Virus record (IMG/VR): IMGVR_UViG_3300035191_000022
Coordinates: 1-43,178 of that record
Strand: one strand, 5' to 3'
Source: a virus
DNA length: 43,178 bases
Of this stretch, positions 23,317 through 30,109 are shown one piece after another. The notes beneath the pieces were generated by a model. It searched no databases. It saw only the letters and a list, made by a program, of their open reading frames with translations, and was not told the origin of the DNA. Within the stretch, counting starts at the first letter, position 1, and each line of letters starts with the position of its first letter. The translations under genes were made by a program, and so were the position numbers.

Positions 23317-24791
23317 CCTCTCATCCAGCTCCCTTTAAAATTCCGCATAAGCCGTTCCGCGGTAAACTTCCGGCTTACCATCGTATCCGCCCGGTAGTAA
23401 AGAATAGCCAGGGCATCAGCCTCGTCAGGAGAACGACCAAGTTCTTTCTTAATATCGTGTTTTTCCATAATTACCGTTTTGCCGGACTTGTCGGGTTTAT
23501 ACTTGATCACGGAAAGTTGGCTCTTGAGGTCATCATCGTCCGGTATTGAAATCGTGCCTTTTTCGAAGCACTCCCGTAAATTCCAGTACATTTCGGCTCT
23601 CTTATTGACAAACCGTTCCTTGTTGTCAGCAGACCTTCTTACATCAGCAGCCTCGACTATCGCGCCTTTTTTGTTCCGCAGGTCTCCCTCAACGTGCCAC
23701 CCCAGACCGATAGTATCCACTCTTACACAATCGGGGCTTCGAGTGTCAATCTCGTGTCCTATCCAGTTCACCAGCTCTACCGAATCGTTGGATTTCTTCC
23801 TCATAAAATCGTAAACCTGATTGCCTCTCCGGCTGGCTATGATAGACATGTCGCCTCCGCCTCCACAGTCTACCCCAAACACTAACGGAAGTTCCGGCGG
23901 CACGAATAACTCACGGTCTACAGCAGCCTGAATCCACTCCCAGTTTATCAGGGTATTTTCGTCAAATAACGGCGGCAGCCCCAGAACATTCATGCGGTAC
24001 GGGTTAGAGTCACGACCGTATTTCGCTTCGATTCTTCTGTTATTCTCCTGATTAACAATCTCGCTGTCCTCTGAACTCCAGTGTAAAGTTATCCAGTTTT
24101 TTTTGTCTTTGTACTGGGTGTCAAGAGCGTACCCTTTGGCGTGCATCGGGTTGAAAATGATCAACATTAAATTACAGTACCCGGTCATATTTTTCTCAAG
24201 AGTTTCATAGACCGGGTTTAAAACGCCCGATCCCTCGTCTACTATCTGAAGCATATAGTCCGCATGCTGACCCGCAAGAGTCTCTACCTGTTCATCCGGT
24301 GATGACTTGGGATTGGCGGCCTTGGTAAAAGCAAACCACTCACGACCTCTCACGTTTTCCTCAACGTCCTTGTAAAAAAGCTTATCGCTCTGCTGCACGA
24401 AGTAGTCCCTTACCGCGGAATGTTTAAGCCATTTGGTAATCTCAGACCAGAGAACCTTATTAAGCTGATCCGCGCTGACGCTCACACAGGGTATCTTGGG
24501 AAACGGAAAACAAAACATGAACCACTGAATGATCCACGCCGTTACAGCATCCTTGCCCGTACCCTTTCCGCTCATAACACTCACACCCAGAATATCCTGA
24601 GCCTTTCCCCGGCACTTATCGTCCACCAGCTTCGCTACCGCCAAGAGAGCTTCCTTCTGCTGACGAGTCACGAAATAGTTACTTCCGGTTTCCTTATTAT
24701 AAGGTCTTAGGACACATTCCTCTACAAAATCCAGAATGTGAGTTCTGTACCGGATTATCAGGTCTTCCTTCTGTTTCTGAGTTATTTTCAT
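23313..24791 (-). CDS. terL: Terminase large subunit
   Basis: A 492-aa packaging motor. The ATPase has Walker A SGKGTGKD (74-81), Walker B LQIVDE (181-186) and the coupling segment LIIFNP (210-215). The RNase H-like nuclease shows acidic residues Asp308 (FGVDCGGGGD), Asp359 (RVDT) and Asp456/Asp459 (SPDEADA). It binds procapsids through the portal, whose gene overlaps its stop. The gene before it is a tail-collar protein, not the small terminase, which is an unusual order. Confidence 0.9.
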   Translation of the reverse strand: MKITQKQKEDLIIRYRTHILDFVEECVLRPYNKETGSNYFVTRQQKEALLAVAKLVDDKCRGKAQDILGVSVMSGKGTGKDAVTAWIIQWFMFCFPFPKIPCVSVSADQLNKVLWSEITKWLKHSAVRDYFVQQSDKLFYKDVEENVRGREWFAFTKAANPKSSPDEQVETLAGQHADYMLQIVDEGSGVLNPVYETLEKNMTGYCNLMLIIFNPMHAKGYALDTQYKDKKNWITLHWSSEDSEIVNQENNRRIEAKYGRDSNPYRMNVLGLPPLFDENTLINWEWIQAAVDRELFVPPELPLVFGVDCGGGGDMSIIASRRGNQVYDFMRKKSNDSVELVNWIGHEIDTRSPDCVRVDTIGLGWHVEGDLRNKKGAIVEAADVRRSADNKERFVNKRAEMYWNLRECFEKGTISIPDDDDLKSQLSVIKYKPDKSGKTVIMEKHDIKKELGRSPDEADALAILYYRADTMVSRKFTAERLMRNFKGSWMRG

Positions 24792-25306
24792 ATCTTAATT
24801 ATATACTTTATCCCTGCTGCAAAAGGTCTCGTTTCATCGCCTTGTCTTGGAGTTCCGTCTGCGCCATCGGATATTGGATCACCTATATAATCTGTAGATG
24901 TATTTACAAGCGAAGAACCGGAGGCAGGTGATCCTACATCTGTTCCTACAGACACATTATTAACACTTGATCTTATTCCTCCATGTCTATGCCCCTGCAT
25001 CTGATCATTCTCAAAACTTCCTACACTCGGCCCTGCAAAAGGATTACCGTCAGCCATTGTCTCCGATCCATGAGAACCAATACCACGTAAGAAAGCCCCT
25101 CTCAAATCCGGTAAGTTAAATGTTGTTGATCCATTACCAACTCCCCATGTTGTGCCTATCTTCGAAAAAAGTGTGGCATAACGAACCCTGCTAACTGCCG
25201 AACCATCACAATATAAAAAATCATCAGGAATTACACTACCTGCAAAAGGAAAAATCATTCCTGAAAATAAATCAGATATTACATTTCTTATCCCTTCTGC
25301 TTTCAT
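24788..25306 (-). CDS. Tail-collar-domain protein (172 aa)
   Basis: A 172-aa protein whose first 90 residues match the phage tail collar domain: PFAGSVIPDDFLYCDGSAVS, TTWGVGNGSTTFNLPDLRGA and FLRGIGSHG. The second half is Gly/Ser-rich with GHRHGG and ends RPFAAGIKYIIKI, the usual microcystin-dependent-protein-like tail. Such domains form fibre heads. It lies directly upstream of TerL with ATGA overlap, far from the other tail genes. SD is weak (AAAAGG only 2 nt away). Confidence 0.8.
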   Translation of the reverse strand: MKAEGIRNVISDLFSGMIFPFAGSVIPDDFLYCDGSAVSRVRYATLFSKIGTTWGVGNGSTTFNLPDLRGAFLRGIGSHGSETMADGNPFAGPSVGSFENDQMQGHRHGGIRSSVNNVSVGTDVGSPASGSSLVNTSTDYIGDPISDGADGTPRQGDETRPFAAGIKYIIKI

Positions 25307-25440
25307 GGCCTTTTATTTCATTTGTGGGTAATTGAGACTGAACACACATGCTCCCTCTCGCTGTGACCCATACCCCCCATCAATTATATACTGCATTATA
25401 TCTCATAATCTCATGTGTTCCCGGCCTGTACCCTGCTTAA

Positions 25441-25469
25441 TCTATACATATCGTTATAATTACACTCAA
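25441..25469 (-). promoter_or_regulatory. Candidate promoter before the collar-TerL operon
   Basis: TTGAGT (25469-25464), a 17-bp spacer and TATAGA (25446-25441) in the only sizeable gap of the late block. It could boost packaging and structural genes. The rest of 25307-25529 shows no gene. Confidence 0.45.
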
Positions 25470-25529
25470 TATCTATTCTAATTAGTATAAACACACATTG
25501 AGTCGAGTGTCAGTTATTTATACATACTC

Positions 25530-25700
25530 CTAATAAGTACTATTTTGATATGCCTTTCTGCTGCTTTCCGCTTTATCCTCAAGCATCTTCTTGATGCTCT
25601 TATCCTTAGTATCATCAGAATCTATAACAGTATCATATAAATCACTGTCTTCTTGACTTAAATATGCCCATTTGTGTGAATACATCAGGTCTAATTCCAT
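25530..25700 (-). CDS. Small hypothetical protein (56 aa)
   Basis: A 56-aa acidic protein (MELDLMYSHKWAYLSQEDS). I start it at ATG 25700, which has AAGGG 7 nt upstream; a frame extension to 25730 lacks any SD. Function unknown. Confidence 0.6.
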   Translation of the reverse strand: MELDLMYSHKWAYLSQEDSDLYDTVIDSDDTKDKSIKKMLEDKAESSRKAYQNSTY

Positions 25701-25781
25701 ACATTTACCCTTAATCCTTGCATTTTGCAATACTTTTTTGATTTAGATTGGAGTTGTATAAATCTACTATTCAAAATCAAA

Positions 25782-25961
25782 TTATTGATCAAAACTATCA
25801 TTAGAAATACTATTGTTTTGTTCATAATCTTTCAATAATTTCTGTAATATTATATTATTAATTTTGTTAGCTAATTTCCTTGCTGCTTTATCTATAGCTT
25901 GATTATAAATTCTTTTAAATCTCTTTCTATAATACCAACTTTTAATAATCTTAATAAACAT
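25782..25961 (-). CDS. Small basic helical protein (59 aa)
   Basis: A 59-aa protein rich in Lys, Arg, Ile and Asn (MFIKIIKSWYYRKRFKRIY). Start ATG 25961 follows the upstream stop by 4 bp; a longer frame to 26000 would overlap the previous gene. It may contact membrane or nucleic acid. Unknown family. Confidence 0.55.
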   Translation of the reverse strand: MFIKIIKSWYYRKRFKRIYNQAIDKAARKLANKINNIILQKLLKDYEQNNSISNDSFDQ

Positions 25962-25965
25962 ACAT

Positions 25966-26166
25966 TTACACTTCACATTTATATCTCTCAGGCAATCCAT
26001 TTCTACTTAGTTTCATAGCTTCTTTAACTACATATTCTATATCTGATAATTCTCTATGATTTATTGTTATTTCTATATTCTTGTATTCTATAATAATCCG
26101 TATTGGATATCCATCATCATAAACAGTTAACTTAAATTTACCTATTACTTTACTATTCATAATCAT
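25966..26166 (-). CDS. Small hypothetical protein (66 aa)
   Basis: A 66-aa protein predicted as a beta sheet followed by a helix (FKLTVYDDGYPIRIIIEYKN, then SDIEYVVKEAMKL). GTGGAAAT lies before ATG 26166. Overlaps the upstream membrane peptide gene by 14 bp. Unknown. Confidence 0.6.
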   Translation of the reverse strand: MIMNSKVIGKFKLTVYDDGYPIRIIIEYKNIEITINHRELSDIEYVVKEAMKLSRNGLPERYKCEV

Positions 26167-26284
26167 ATTTCCACTTATTATTAAATAAGCTTCCTAAAGC
26201 ACAGAATATAAAAGTTACAACAATAAACACAAATAATAAAATGAAGTACGGGATAAATACTATTGCTTTAATTACTTTATTCAT
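26153..26284 (-). CDS. Single-pass membrane peptide (43 aa)
   Basis: A 43-aa ORF dominated by one hydrophobic segment (about residues 7-30, AIVFIPYFILLFVFIVVTFI) with a basic N-terminus. AGGA lies 4 nt before ATG 26284. It overlaps both neighbours. A host-membrane role is possible. Confidence 0.6.
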   Translation of the reverse strand: MNKVIKAIVFIPYFILLFVFIVVTFIFCALGSLFNNKWKYDYE

Positions 26285-26400
26285 AGTCCTAAACTGTTTA
26301 ATAATACTTGCTGATGCTTTGCAAAATATCTAATAATCTCCTGACTCTTTATTGCAAACTTAATTTCTTTCCATGCTTGCTTTGTTAATATTTCATTCAT
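26281..26400 (-). CDS. Small helical protein (39 aa)
   Basis: A 39-aa helical peptide (MNEILTKQAWKEIKFAIKSQ) with AGGGAAAT before ATG 26400 and ATGA overlap with the membrane peptide gene. Unknown function. Confidence 0.55.
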   Translation of the reverse strand: MNEILTKQAWKEIKFAIKSQEIIRYFAKHQQVLLNSLGL

Positions 26401-26533
26401 TATTTCCCTGCTTGTCTTTTAATATAAGGATAAGATATTCTATTTGCTTTATATTCTCGATATTTCCCGTCATATTATAATAATATTTTTCAACTTCTTT
26501 CTCTAATAATTTAATTTTATCTTTTATATTCAT
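26393..26533 (-). CDS. Small coiled-coil protein (46 aa)
   Basis: A 46-aa lysine-rich helical protein (MNIKDKIKLLEKEVEKYYYN). A strong AGGGGGG SD lies before ATG 26533. Overlaps the next gene by 8 bp. Unknown. Confidence 0.6.
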   Translation of the reverse strand: MNIKDKIKLLEKEVEKYYYNMTGNIENIKQIEYLILILKDKQGNNE

Positions 26534-26607
26534 TATTTCCCCCCTTGTCTTTGTATCTTGTTAGTATTTAAAACTCTGTGTCGTTGATTCTGTGCAGTCT
26601 GATTCAT
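26533..26607 (-). CDS. Possible very small ORF (24 aa)
   Basis: A 24-aa frame fitted exactly between two genes: its ATG overlaps the upstream stop (ATGA) and its stop overlaps the next start (TAATG). Sequence is Gln/Asn/Arg-rich. It may mainly carry ribosomes onward, or may be chance. Confidence 0.4.
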   Translation of the reverse strand: MNQTAQNQRHRVLNTNKIQRQGGK

Positions 26608-26774
26608 GGTTTCTTGACCTTTTCGATCTTATCCATAACATTTGATGCTGTTTTCTTGTCCTTGGTGTTGATCACCAGAGCTATTTGTCCTGGTGTTGCC
26701 TGTATTGTTGTCTTGCAGTCTGTTTGAAGTAATAAGTAAATAGCTGATAATATTTTCTGTTCTTTGTCAGTCAT
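26604..26774 (-). CDS. Small hypothetical protein (56 aa)
   Basis: A 56-aa protein (MTDKEQKILSAIYLLLQTD … QIALVINTKDKKTASNVMDK) with helix-turn-helix-like spacing. GGTGAT precedes ATG 26774, which overlaps the TerS-like gene by 8 bp. Possible DNA-binding partner in packaging; not recognised. Confidence 0.6.
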   Translation of the reverse strand: MTDKEQKILSAIYLLLQTDCKTTIQATPGQIALVINTKDKKTASNVMDKIEKVKKP

Positions 26775-27234
26775 GGATCACCACGTCTGCTGTAATGTCT
26801 TTGACTTCTTCCTGTTTGATCTTCTGTCTGTATTCCTTGTCTGTTTTCTCTACTAATGCAGATAGTGCTGTGTTCTGTGTTGATAATCCACGTTCTAAAC
26901 GTTCCTTGTCATATATTATTCCAAAACTGACTGTCTTATCTCTTAGTGATACTTTATCAAAATCCTCATTCGCTATGCTTTCCAACATCTTATCCTGAAC
27001 ACCTGCCAGAAGATCAGCTCTGTAATCTTTGAAACTTTCCAGCTTTTTCCGATCTACATTATATCTTTGTAACGTTCTTAATATAGTGGATTTATCCCTG
27101 CCAACGATCTTTCCAATTTCTACCATAGTCATGTTTGGATTCTGAGTCTTTAATCTAATAACTTCTTTTACTATCTTTTTATTGGCTGCTGTTGCGCCCT
27201 TTCTGGTTGTATTAGTTGTATTATTTTCAGTCAT
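26767..27234 (-). CDS. Terminase small subunit-like HTH protein (155 aa)
   Basis: A 155-aa protein. Residues 20-60 form a helix-turn-helix (MTMVEIGKIVGRDKSTILRT). The rest is helical with VSLRDKTVSFGIIYDKERLE and RGLSTQNT, a pattern I associate with small terminases of the HTH type, which recognise the packaging site. It lies about 2 kb before TerL with small genes in between. A transcription regulator is the alternative. Confidence 0.65.
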   Translation of the reverse strand: MTENNTTNTTRKGATAANKKIVKEVIRLKTQNPNMTMVEIGKIVGRDKSTILRTLQRYNVDRKKLESFKDYRADLLAGVQDKMLESIANEDFDKVSLRDKTVSFGIIYDKERLERGLSTQNTALSALVEKTDKEYRQKIKQEEVKDITADVVIHD

Positions 27235-27236
27235 TT

Positions 27237-27407
27237 TTACAACTTATTTTCCCGGTTTTTTTGATACTGGTTATATACTTGATTCTGCTGATTTAAGTAA
27301 TAGTGTAGGTTACGGTTCTGGCAATCTCTGATTGTCTTATGTCCATTATATGTGCAACTCTGGCAAGCCTCAATTTGTATCTGTCTATTTAGTTTTATGC
27401 AGTACAT
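27237..27407 (-). CDS. Small Cys-rich protein (56 aa)
   Basis: A 56-aa protein with CQSCTYNGHKTIRDC (residues 15-29), possibly a single zinc knuckle, and a Gln/Asn/Tyr-rich tail. ATG 27407 overlaps the preceding gene by 13 bp and has no SD, so coupling is expected. Confidence 0.6.
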   Translation of the reverse strand: MYCIKLNRQIQIEACQSCTYNGHKTIRDCQNRNLHYYLNQQNQVYNQYQKNRENKL

Positions 27408-27583
27408 AGATTTATTAAATTATTATATTCCTCTTGTAATTTCTGCATCTGTAATTGATATTGTAAAGTATATCGTGATTTATCTTGTATAGAATTATAT
27501 TTAGCAAGCTCGTAAAATTTTTCATTCCCTTGTAATTTATTTAATCGATTTAATTGCTGTTTACTTATTTTTATTATTCTCAT
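27395..27583 (-). CDS. Small helical protein, first gene of the late block (62 aa)
   Basis: A 62-aa basic, Gln-rich helical protein (MRIIKISKQQLNRLNKLQGN). ATG 27583 lies 7 nt past a -10 box and has no SD, so translation is probably leaderless. Function unknown; by position it could be a late regulator. Confidence 0.6.
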   Translation of the reverse strand: MRIIKISKQQLNRLNKLQGNEKFYELAKYNSIQDKSRYTLQYQLQMQKLQEEYNNLINLCTA

Positions 27584-27590
27584 ATATACA

Positions 27591-27619
27591 AATATAATTA
27601 TTACAGGACATTATTACAA
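27591..27619 (-). promoter_or_regulatory. Leftward promoter of the late block
   Basis: TTGTAA (27619-27614), 17-bp spacer, TATATT (27596-27591), 7 nt before ATG 27583. Predicted transcript start is at or next to the ATG. Divergent from the rightward promoter about 75 bp away. Confidence 0.5.
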
Positions 27620-27693
27620 GCACTTTTTCAATTATGTCGTATTAAAAAAATTTAACTTTTTTTATTTTTTTTCTCTTTTTTCTAATAAATGTC

Positions 27694-27722
27694 TTGACAA
27701 ATACCGACATGTATAGTACTAT
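27694..27722 (+). promoter_or_regulatory. Strong rightward sigma70-type promoter with palindromes
   Basis: TTGACA (27694-27699), 17-bp spacer, TACTAT (27717-27722), after an A/T-rich tract that could act as UP element. ATAGTACTAT (27713-27722) is a perfect palindrome over the -10, overlapping ACTATGATAGT, so repression at this site is likely. Confidence 0.65.
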
Positions 27723-27808
27723 GATAGTAGTTATCATTGATCTTTCAAATTCCCCGATGTCGAGCTTATCAATAAATACAAGAGTTCCCAAAGATTGACG
27801 AGACATCC

Positions 27809-27869
27809 AACTCCTGTTTCTTTTTATATCCCTGAGCTTATCAGAGATATAAAATAAAATACAGGAGTT
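27809..27869 (+). promoter_or_regulatory. 61-nt 5'UTR hairpin burying the RBS
   Basis: AACTCCTGT (27809-27817) pairs with ACAGGAGTT (27861-27869), which contains the SD for ATG 27876. Inside, ATATCCCTGA (27826-27835) pairs with TCAGAGATAT (27841-27850, one mismatch) around a 5-nt loop. The T-rich and A-rich stretches between also pair. The result is a nearly continuous stem of about 26 bp hiding the RBS. Confidence 0.7.
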
Positions 27870-27875
27870 AAAAAA

Positions 27876-28058
27876 ATGCCAAACAACAATCAAGTAAACA
27901 AACTTCTAAAAAAGTATCACAATTCAGATTGCACAGTTCTTCAGATTGCCCGAATTGCCGGCAACTGGCAGGCAGTACTAACCAAAAAGCCGGACAGCTT
28001 TACAGAATCATTCTTAAATAGAATGTTTTCTAATATCTCTATATCATGGGAGGTTTAA
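27876..28058 (+). CDS. First rightward-operon protein (60 aa)
   Basis: A 60-aa protein (MPNNNQVNKLLKKYHNSD … NWQAVLTKKPDSF) of unknown family. ACAGGAG is its SD, 7 nt from ATG 27876, and lies inside the hairpin described above, so translation is probably regulated. An immediate-early host-takeover role would fit its promoter and control, but this is inference. Confidence 0.65.
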   Translation: MPNNNQVNKLLKKYHNSDCTVLQIARIAGNWQAVLTKKPDSFTESFLNRMFSNISISWEV

Positions 28059-28059
28059 C

Positions 28060-28281
28060 ATGAAATTCTCAAGCCATGGTTGCGGACACGGATTAAATGA
28101 TCTTTATGTTAATTATGAAACGCCAAAAGAAGAACAACTTATTAAAGAATTTTTAACTAAAAATAATATCTATTCATGGAATTATTTTTACGATAAAGTT
28201 GAAAAAAAACAAGCTATTGAAATCCCATTTGGCGAAGGCTGGAAGAACGATCTTTCAAAATTCGTTTCCAATAATCTTTAA
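28060..28281 (+). CDS. Rightward-operon hypothetical protein (73 aa)
   Basis: A 73-aa protein with an N-terminal SSHGCGHGLNDLYVNYETP and a helical middle. GGGAGG lies before ATG 28060, overlapping the end of the first gene. Not recognised. The 78-bp gap after it holds an AAGGCT/AGCCTT hairpin without a U-tract. Confidence 0.65.
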   Translation: MKFSSHGCGHGLNDLYVNYETPKEEQLIKEFLTKNNIYSWNYFYDKVEKKQAIEIPFGEGWKNDLSKFVSNNL

Positions 28282-28359
28282 TATCTTTCCTCTTGCTCTC
28301 ATAGAGGGCAGGAGAAAGGCTATTAAAGCCTTAAATAAATAAATGGAGGATTTAAAATT

Positions 28360-28752
28360 ATGAGTACACGCTGTCAAGTAGTCGTAAAAGATTCTTTTAA
28401 TGATGAAATTTGGTTTTATCGTCATTCAGACGGATACCCAGAAGGCGTCAAAGAATCTCTTGAAACATTTCTTTCATGGGTTAAAGAAAAACGTATAAGA
28501 GATAACGCCGAACAATCCGCAGGTTGGTTAATAATTATTGGCCATCAAGATTATAATGTTCCAGACATTCCTAAAAAAAATTTTGGCGGCAATATAAATG
28601 ATGGAATGCATGATTGGAAAGTCGGAGCATATGAACCTTGCAGCCCTGAAGAACACGGCGATATTGAATATCTCTATACAATTGATCTTACAAAAAAACA
28701 AATTTTCGTCAAGGATATTTACAAAAAAACAGAAACATTATTTCTTGAATAA
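28360..28752 (+). CDS. Conserved phage protein (MSTR…YRHSDGYP family, 130 aa)
   Basis: A 130-aa protein beginning MSTRCQVVVKDSF, then WFYRHSDGYPEGV, GWLIIIGHQDY, DWKVGAYEPCS and DIEYLYTIDL. I recognise this order from many phage genomes, where it is annotated only as hypothetical. GGAGGAT precedes ATG 28360. The conserved His/Asp/Tyr residues in HSDGYP could be catalytic or ligand binding; no function is known to me. Confidence 0.75.
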   Translation: MSTRCQVVVKDSFNDEIWFYRHSDGYPEGVKESLETFLSWVKEKRIRDNAEQSAGWLIIIGHQDYNVPDIPKKNFGGNINDGMHDWKVGAYEPCSPEEHGDIEYLYTIDLTKKQIFVKDIYKKTETLFLE

Positions 28753-28789
28753 TTAAAAAACAAGGCGGTCATTAAAAATCTTATATTTT

Positions 28790-28832
28790 CCGGGAAGTTT
28801 ATTCCCGGTCTTTATAAGACTTTTAAGTCTTA
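28790..28832 (+). terminator. Tandem hairpins, possible attenuator
   Basis: CCGGGAA/TTCCCGG (28790-28808, 5-nt loop) followed by TCTTT, then TAAGACTT/AAGTCTTA (28815-28832). Both lie between two rightward genes, the second just before a strong SD. The first may end some transcripts or protect the 3' end. Confidence 0.5.
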
Positions 28833-28855
28833 AATATAATATAGGAGGTGATAAG

Positions 28856-29098
28856 ATGAATTATTTAGATTGCGGCTATTCAAAACCTACTGCTAAATCT
28901 ATGATTATTATTCAAGATATAATAGAACATGCAGAAGGACATCCAGGAAAAAGTTTAATCCCATGGAATGTCCGGATCAACTCCGAAATAGCTAAACAAT
29001 TACAAGAAAATATTTATATCTGCAATGCAACAACTTTACACAGAGTAGCAAATAAATATTTATCTTTAAAAAGCAAGGCGGTCATTGCGACCGCCTAA
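28856..29098 (+). CDS. Rightward-operon hypothetical protein (80 aa)
   Basis: An 80-aa protein (MNYLDCGYSKPTAKSMIIIQ … PWNVRINSEIAKQL) with a near-perfect SD, AGGAGGTGAT, before ATG 28856. Its last nine residues (SKAVIATA) are encoded by a GC-rich hairpin, so the C-terminus may be extended by that element. Unknown function. Confidence 0.65.
   Translation: MNYLDCGYSKPTAKSMIIIQDIIEHAEGHPGKSLIPWNVRINSEIAKQLQENIYICNATTLHRVANKYLSLKSKAVIATA
29076..29096 (+). terminator. GC-rich hairpin at the end of the 80-aa gene
   Basis: AGGCGGTC (29076-29083) and GACCGCCT (29089-29096) form an 8-bp stem with a 5-nt loop that includes the end of the coding region. No U-tract follows. Its left arm (CAAGGCGGTCATT) also occurs alone at 28761-28773. 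Confidence 0.5.
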
Positions 29099-29154
29099 AC
29101 AATCAAGTAAAATAAGATTCAATTTAAATATAATAAAATAACAGGAGGATGTCA

Positions 29155-29247
29155 ATGTCTGATTTATCGTGGAAAGAACTTTTTATTTGTTGGTTAATTG
29201 CCAGTATTATCTGGCTTGCAGGATCAATATTTATAGGAGGTCTCTAA
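29155..29247 (+). CDS. Single-pass membrane peptide (30 aa)
   Basis: A 30-aa ORF with one hydrophobic segment (LFICWLIASIIWLAGSIFIG). AGGAGGATGTCA precedes ATG 29155, and its stop overlaps the next start (TAATG). A small membrane effector or holin-like toxin are possibilities. Confidence 0.65.
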   Translation: MSDLSWKELFICWLIASIIWLAGSIFIGGL

Positions 29248-29435
29248 TGGGAAGATATGATTATAATTTCAGGACTGGCAGCAAAGAAAAGCATGAACTA
29301 CTAAAAGAAAAACTTGACCTTTTAAGACGTGTAACCGGGAAAGATACCTACTCAGTTATAATGGCCGGACTTGGATATATTGAAAAGATCAACCAGGTTA
29401 TAGCCGACAAACTCAAAGAAATCGACAATCCCTGA
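29247..29435 (+). CDS. Possible ribbon-helix-helix protein (62 aa)
   Basis: A 62-aa protein: short strand YDYNFRTG, then two helices (KHELLKEKLDLLRRVTG, TYSVIMAGLGYIEKI), an outline like Arc/MetJ repressors. ATG 29247 has AGGAGG upstream; an open frame back to 29169 covers the membrane peptide in another frame and is rejected. Last gene of the rightward operon. Confidence 0.65.
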   Translation: MGRYDYNFRTGSKEKHELLKEKLDLLRRVTGKDTYSVIMAGLGYIEKINQVIADKLKEIDNP

Positions 29436-29452
29436 GCTAAGTGGCCAAGACA

Positions 29453-29614
29453 TTATTTTCCTGAGTTGGATATAATATATTCCGGCTCAGGAATTTTTAT
29501 TTCTATTTTAATCAAGAATTCTTTTGGATTTGTTTTTATAGAAACATAGCAATCTGTGTTTACTAATTTTAAAATACAATCTTTTATTGTATTCATTCTT
29601 TCTATTCCATCCAT
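29453..29614 (-). CDS. Small hypothetical protein, last of the early block (53 aa)
   Basis: A 53-aa protein (MDGIERMNTIKDCILKLVN … EIKIPEPEYIISNSG). GGAGGAATAAA is its SD. It ends 18 bp from the convergent rightward gene, and its last codons lie in the shared terminator hairpin. Unknown. Confidence 0.65.
   Translation of the reverse strand: MDGIERMNTIKDCILKLVNTDCYVSIKTNPKEFLIKIEIKIPEPEYIISNSGK
29458..29498. terminator. Hairpin terminator between convergent operons
   Basis: TTCCTGAG (29458-29465) pairs with CTCAGGAA (29486-29493) across a 20-nt loop, followed on the plus strand by TTTTTATTT. It ends the rightward operon. On the minus strand TTCC is preceded by few T residues, so leftward termination is less clear. 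Confidence 0.6.
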
Positions 29615-29615
29615 T

Positions 29616-29834
29616 TTATTCCTCCGGTCGCACTATTCTTTCTTCTTGCACATTATTATTATCAAGATACATATCCCCAAAATACTTTTTATGTAGTTCT
29701 TCTGTGCGTTCAAGCCCCCGGAGATCAGAATGTAAACTTATATAATTGATATCATGCCTTTCATATTCTTCCATTTCATCTTCTAATTTCTCTCGTAATT
29801 GCTGACAAGCTCCTGAAAATTCATTTGGATTCAT
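29616..29834 (-). CDS. Hypothetical acidic helical protein (72 aa)
   Basis: A 72-aa Glu-rich helical protein (QLREKLEDEMEEYERHD). Starts with ATGA overlap at 29834; its stop is one base from the next ATG. Not recognised. Confidence 0.65.
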   Translation of the reverse strand: MNPNEFSGACQQLREKLEDEMEEYERHDINYISLHSDLRGLERTEELHKKYFGDMYLDNNNVQEERIVRPEE

Positions 29835-30109
29835 TTAATCCCCCATAATTCTTTTACTGTTTTTCTAATCTCACTAAGTACCATATACGCATCTTTATTC
29901 TTTCTGCAAAACATTCTATACATCTGTAACTCATGTAATAATTGCTTTATTCTCTTATCTTCAATGTTTATTTCTTCAGTTTCTATTATGTTATTGTTTA
30001 TTATTTGAATACATTTCCGACAATAAATATCACAAAGAGTAGAATTTGATTTTTCTATTTTTTCTTCTATCTCTCTTATAGCTTTTGTATATCTGAATTT
30101 CTTTGTCAT
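29831..30109 (-). CDS. Hypothetical helical protein with CxxC (92 aa)
   Basis: A 92-aa Lys/Glu-rich helical protein with C26-x3-C30-x2-C33 (CDIYCRKC), which may bind zinc. Flanked by ATGA overlaps on both sides. Unknown. Confidence 0.65.
   Translation of the reverse strand: MTKKFRYTKAIREIEEKIEKSNSTLCDIYCRKCIQIINNNIIETEEINIEDKRIKQLLHELQMYRMFCRKNKDAYMVLSEIRKTVKELWGIK

Noticed and set aside
27642-27893. 83-codon leftward frame across the divergent promoter region
   Set aside because: It covers the rightward promoter, leader hairpin and start of the rightward operon, begins inside that gene, and ends in a low-complexity Lys tract made from a T-run.
29169-29435. 88-codon version of the last rightward gene starting at TTG
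   Set aside because: It has no SD and would cover the membrane-peptide gene; ATG 29247 has AGGAGG and overlaps the upstream stop.
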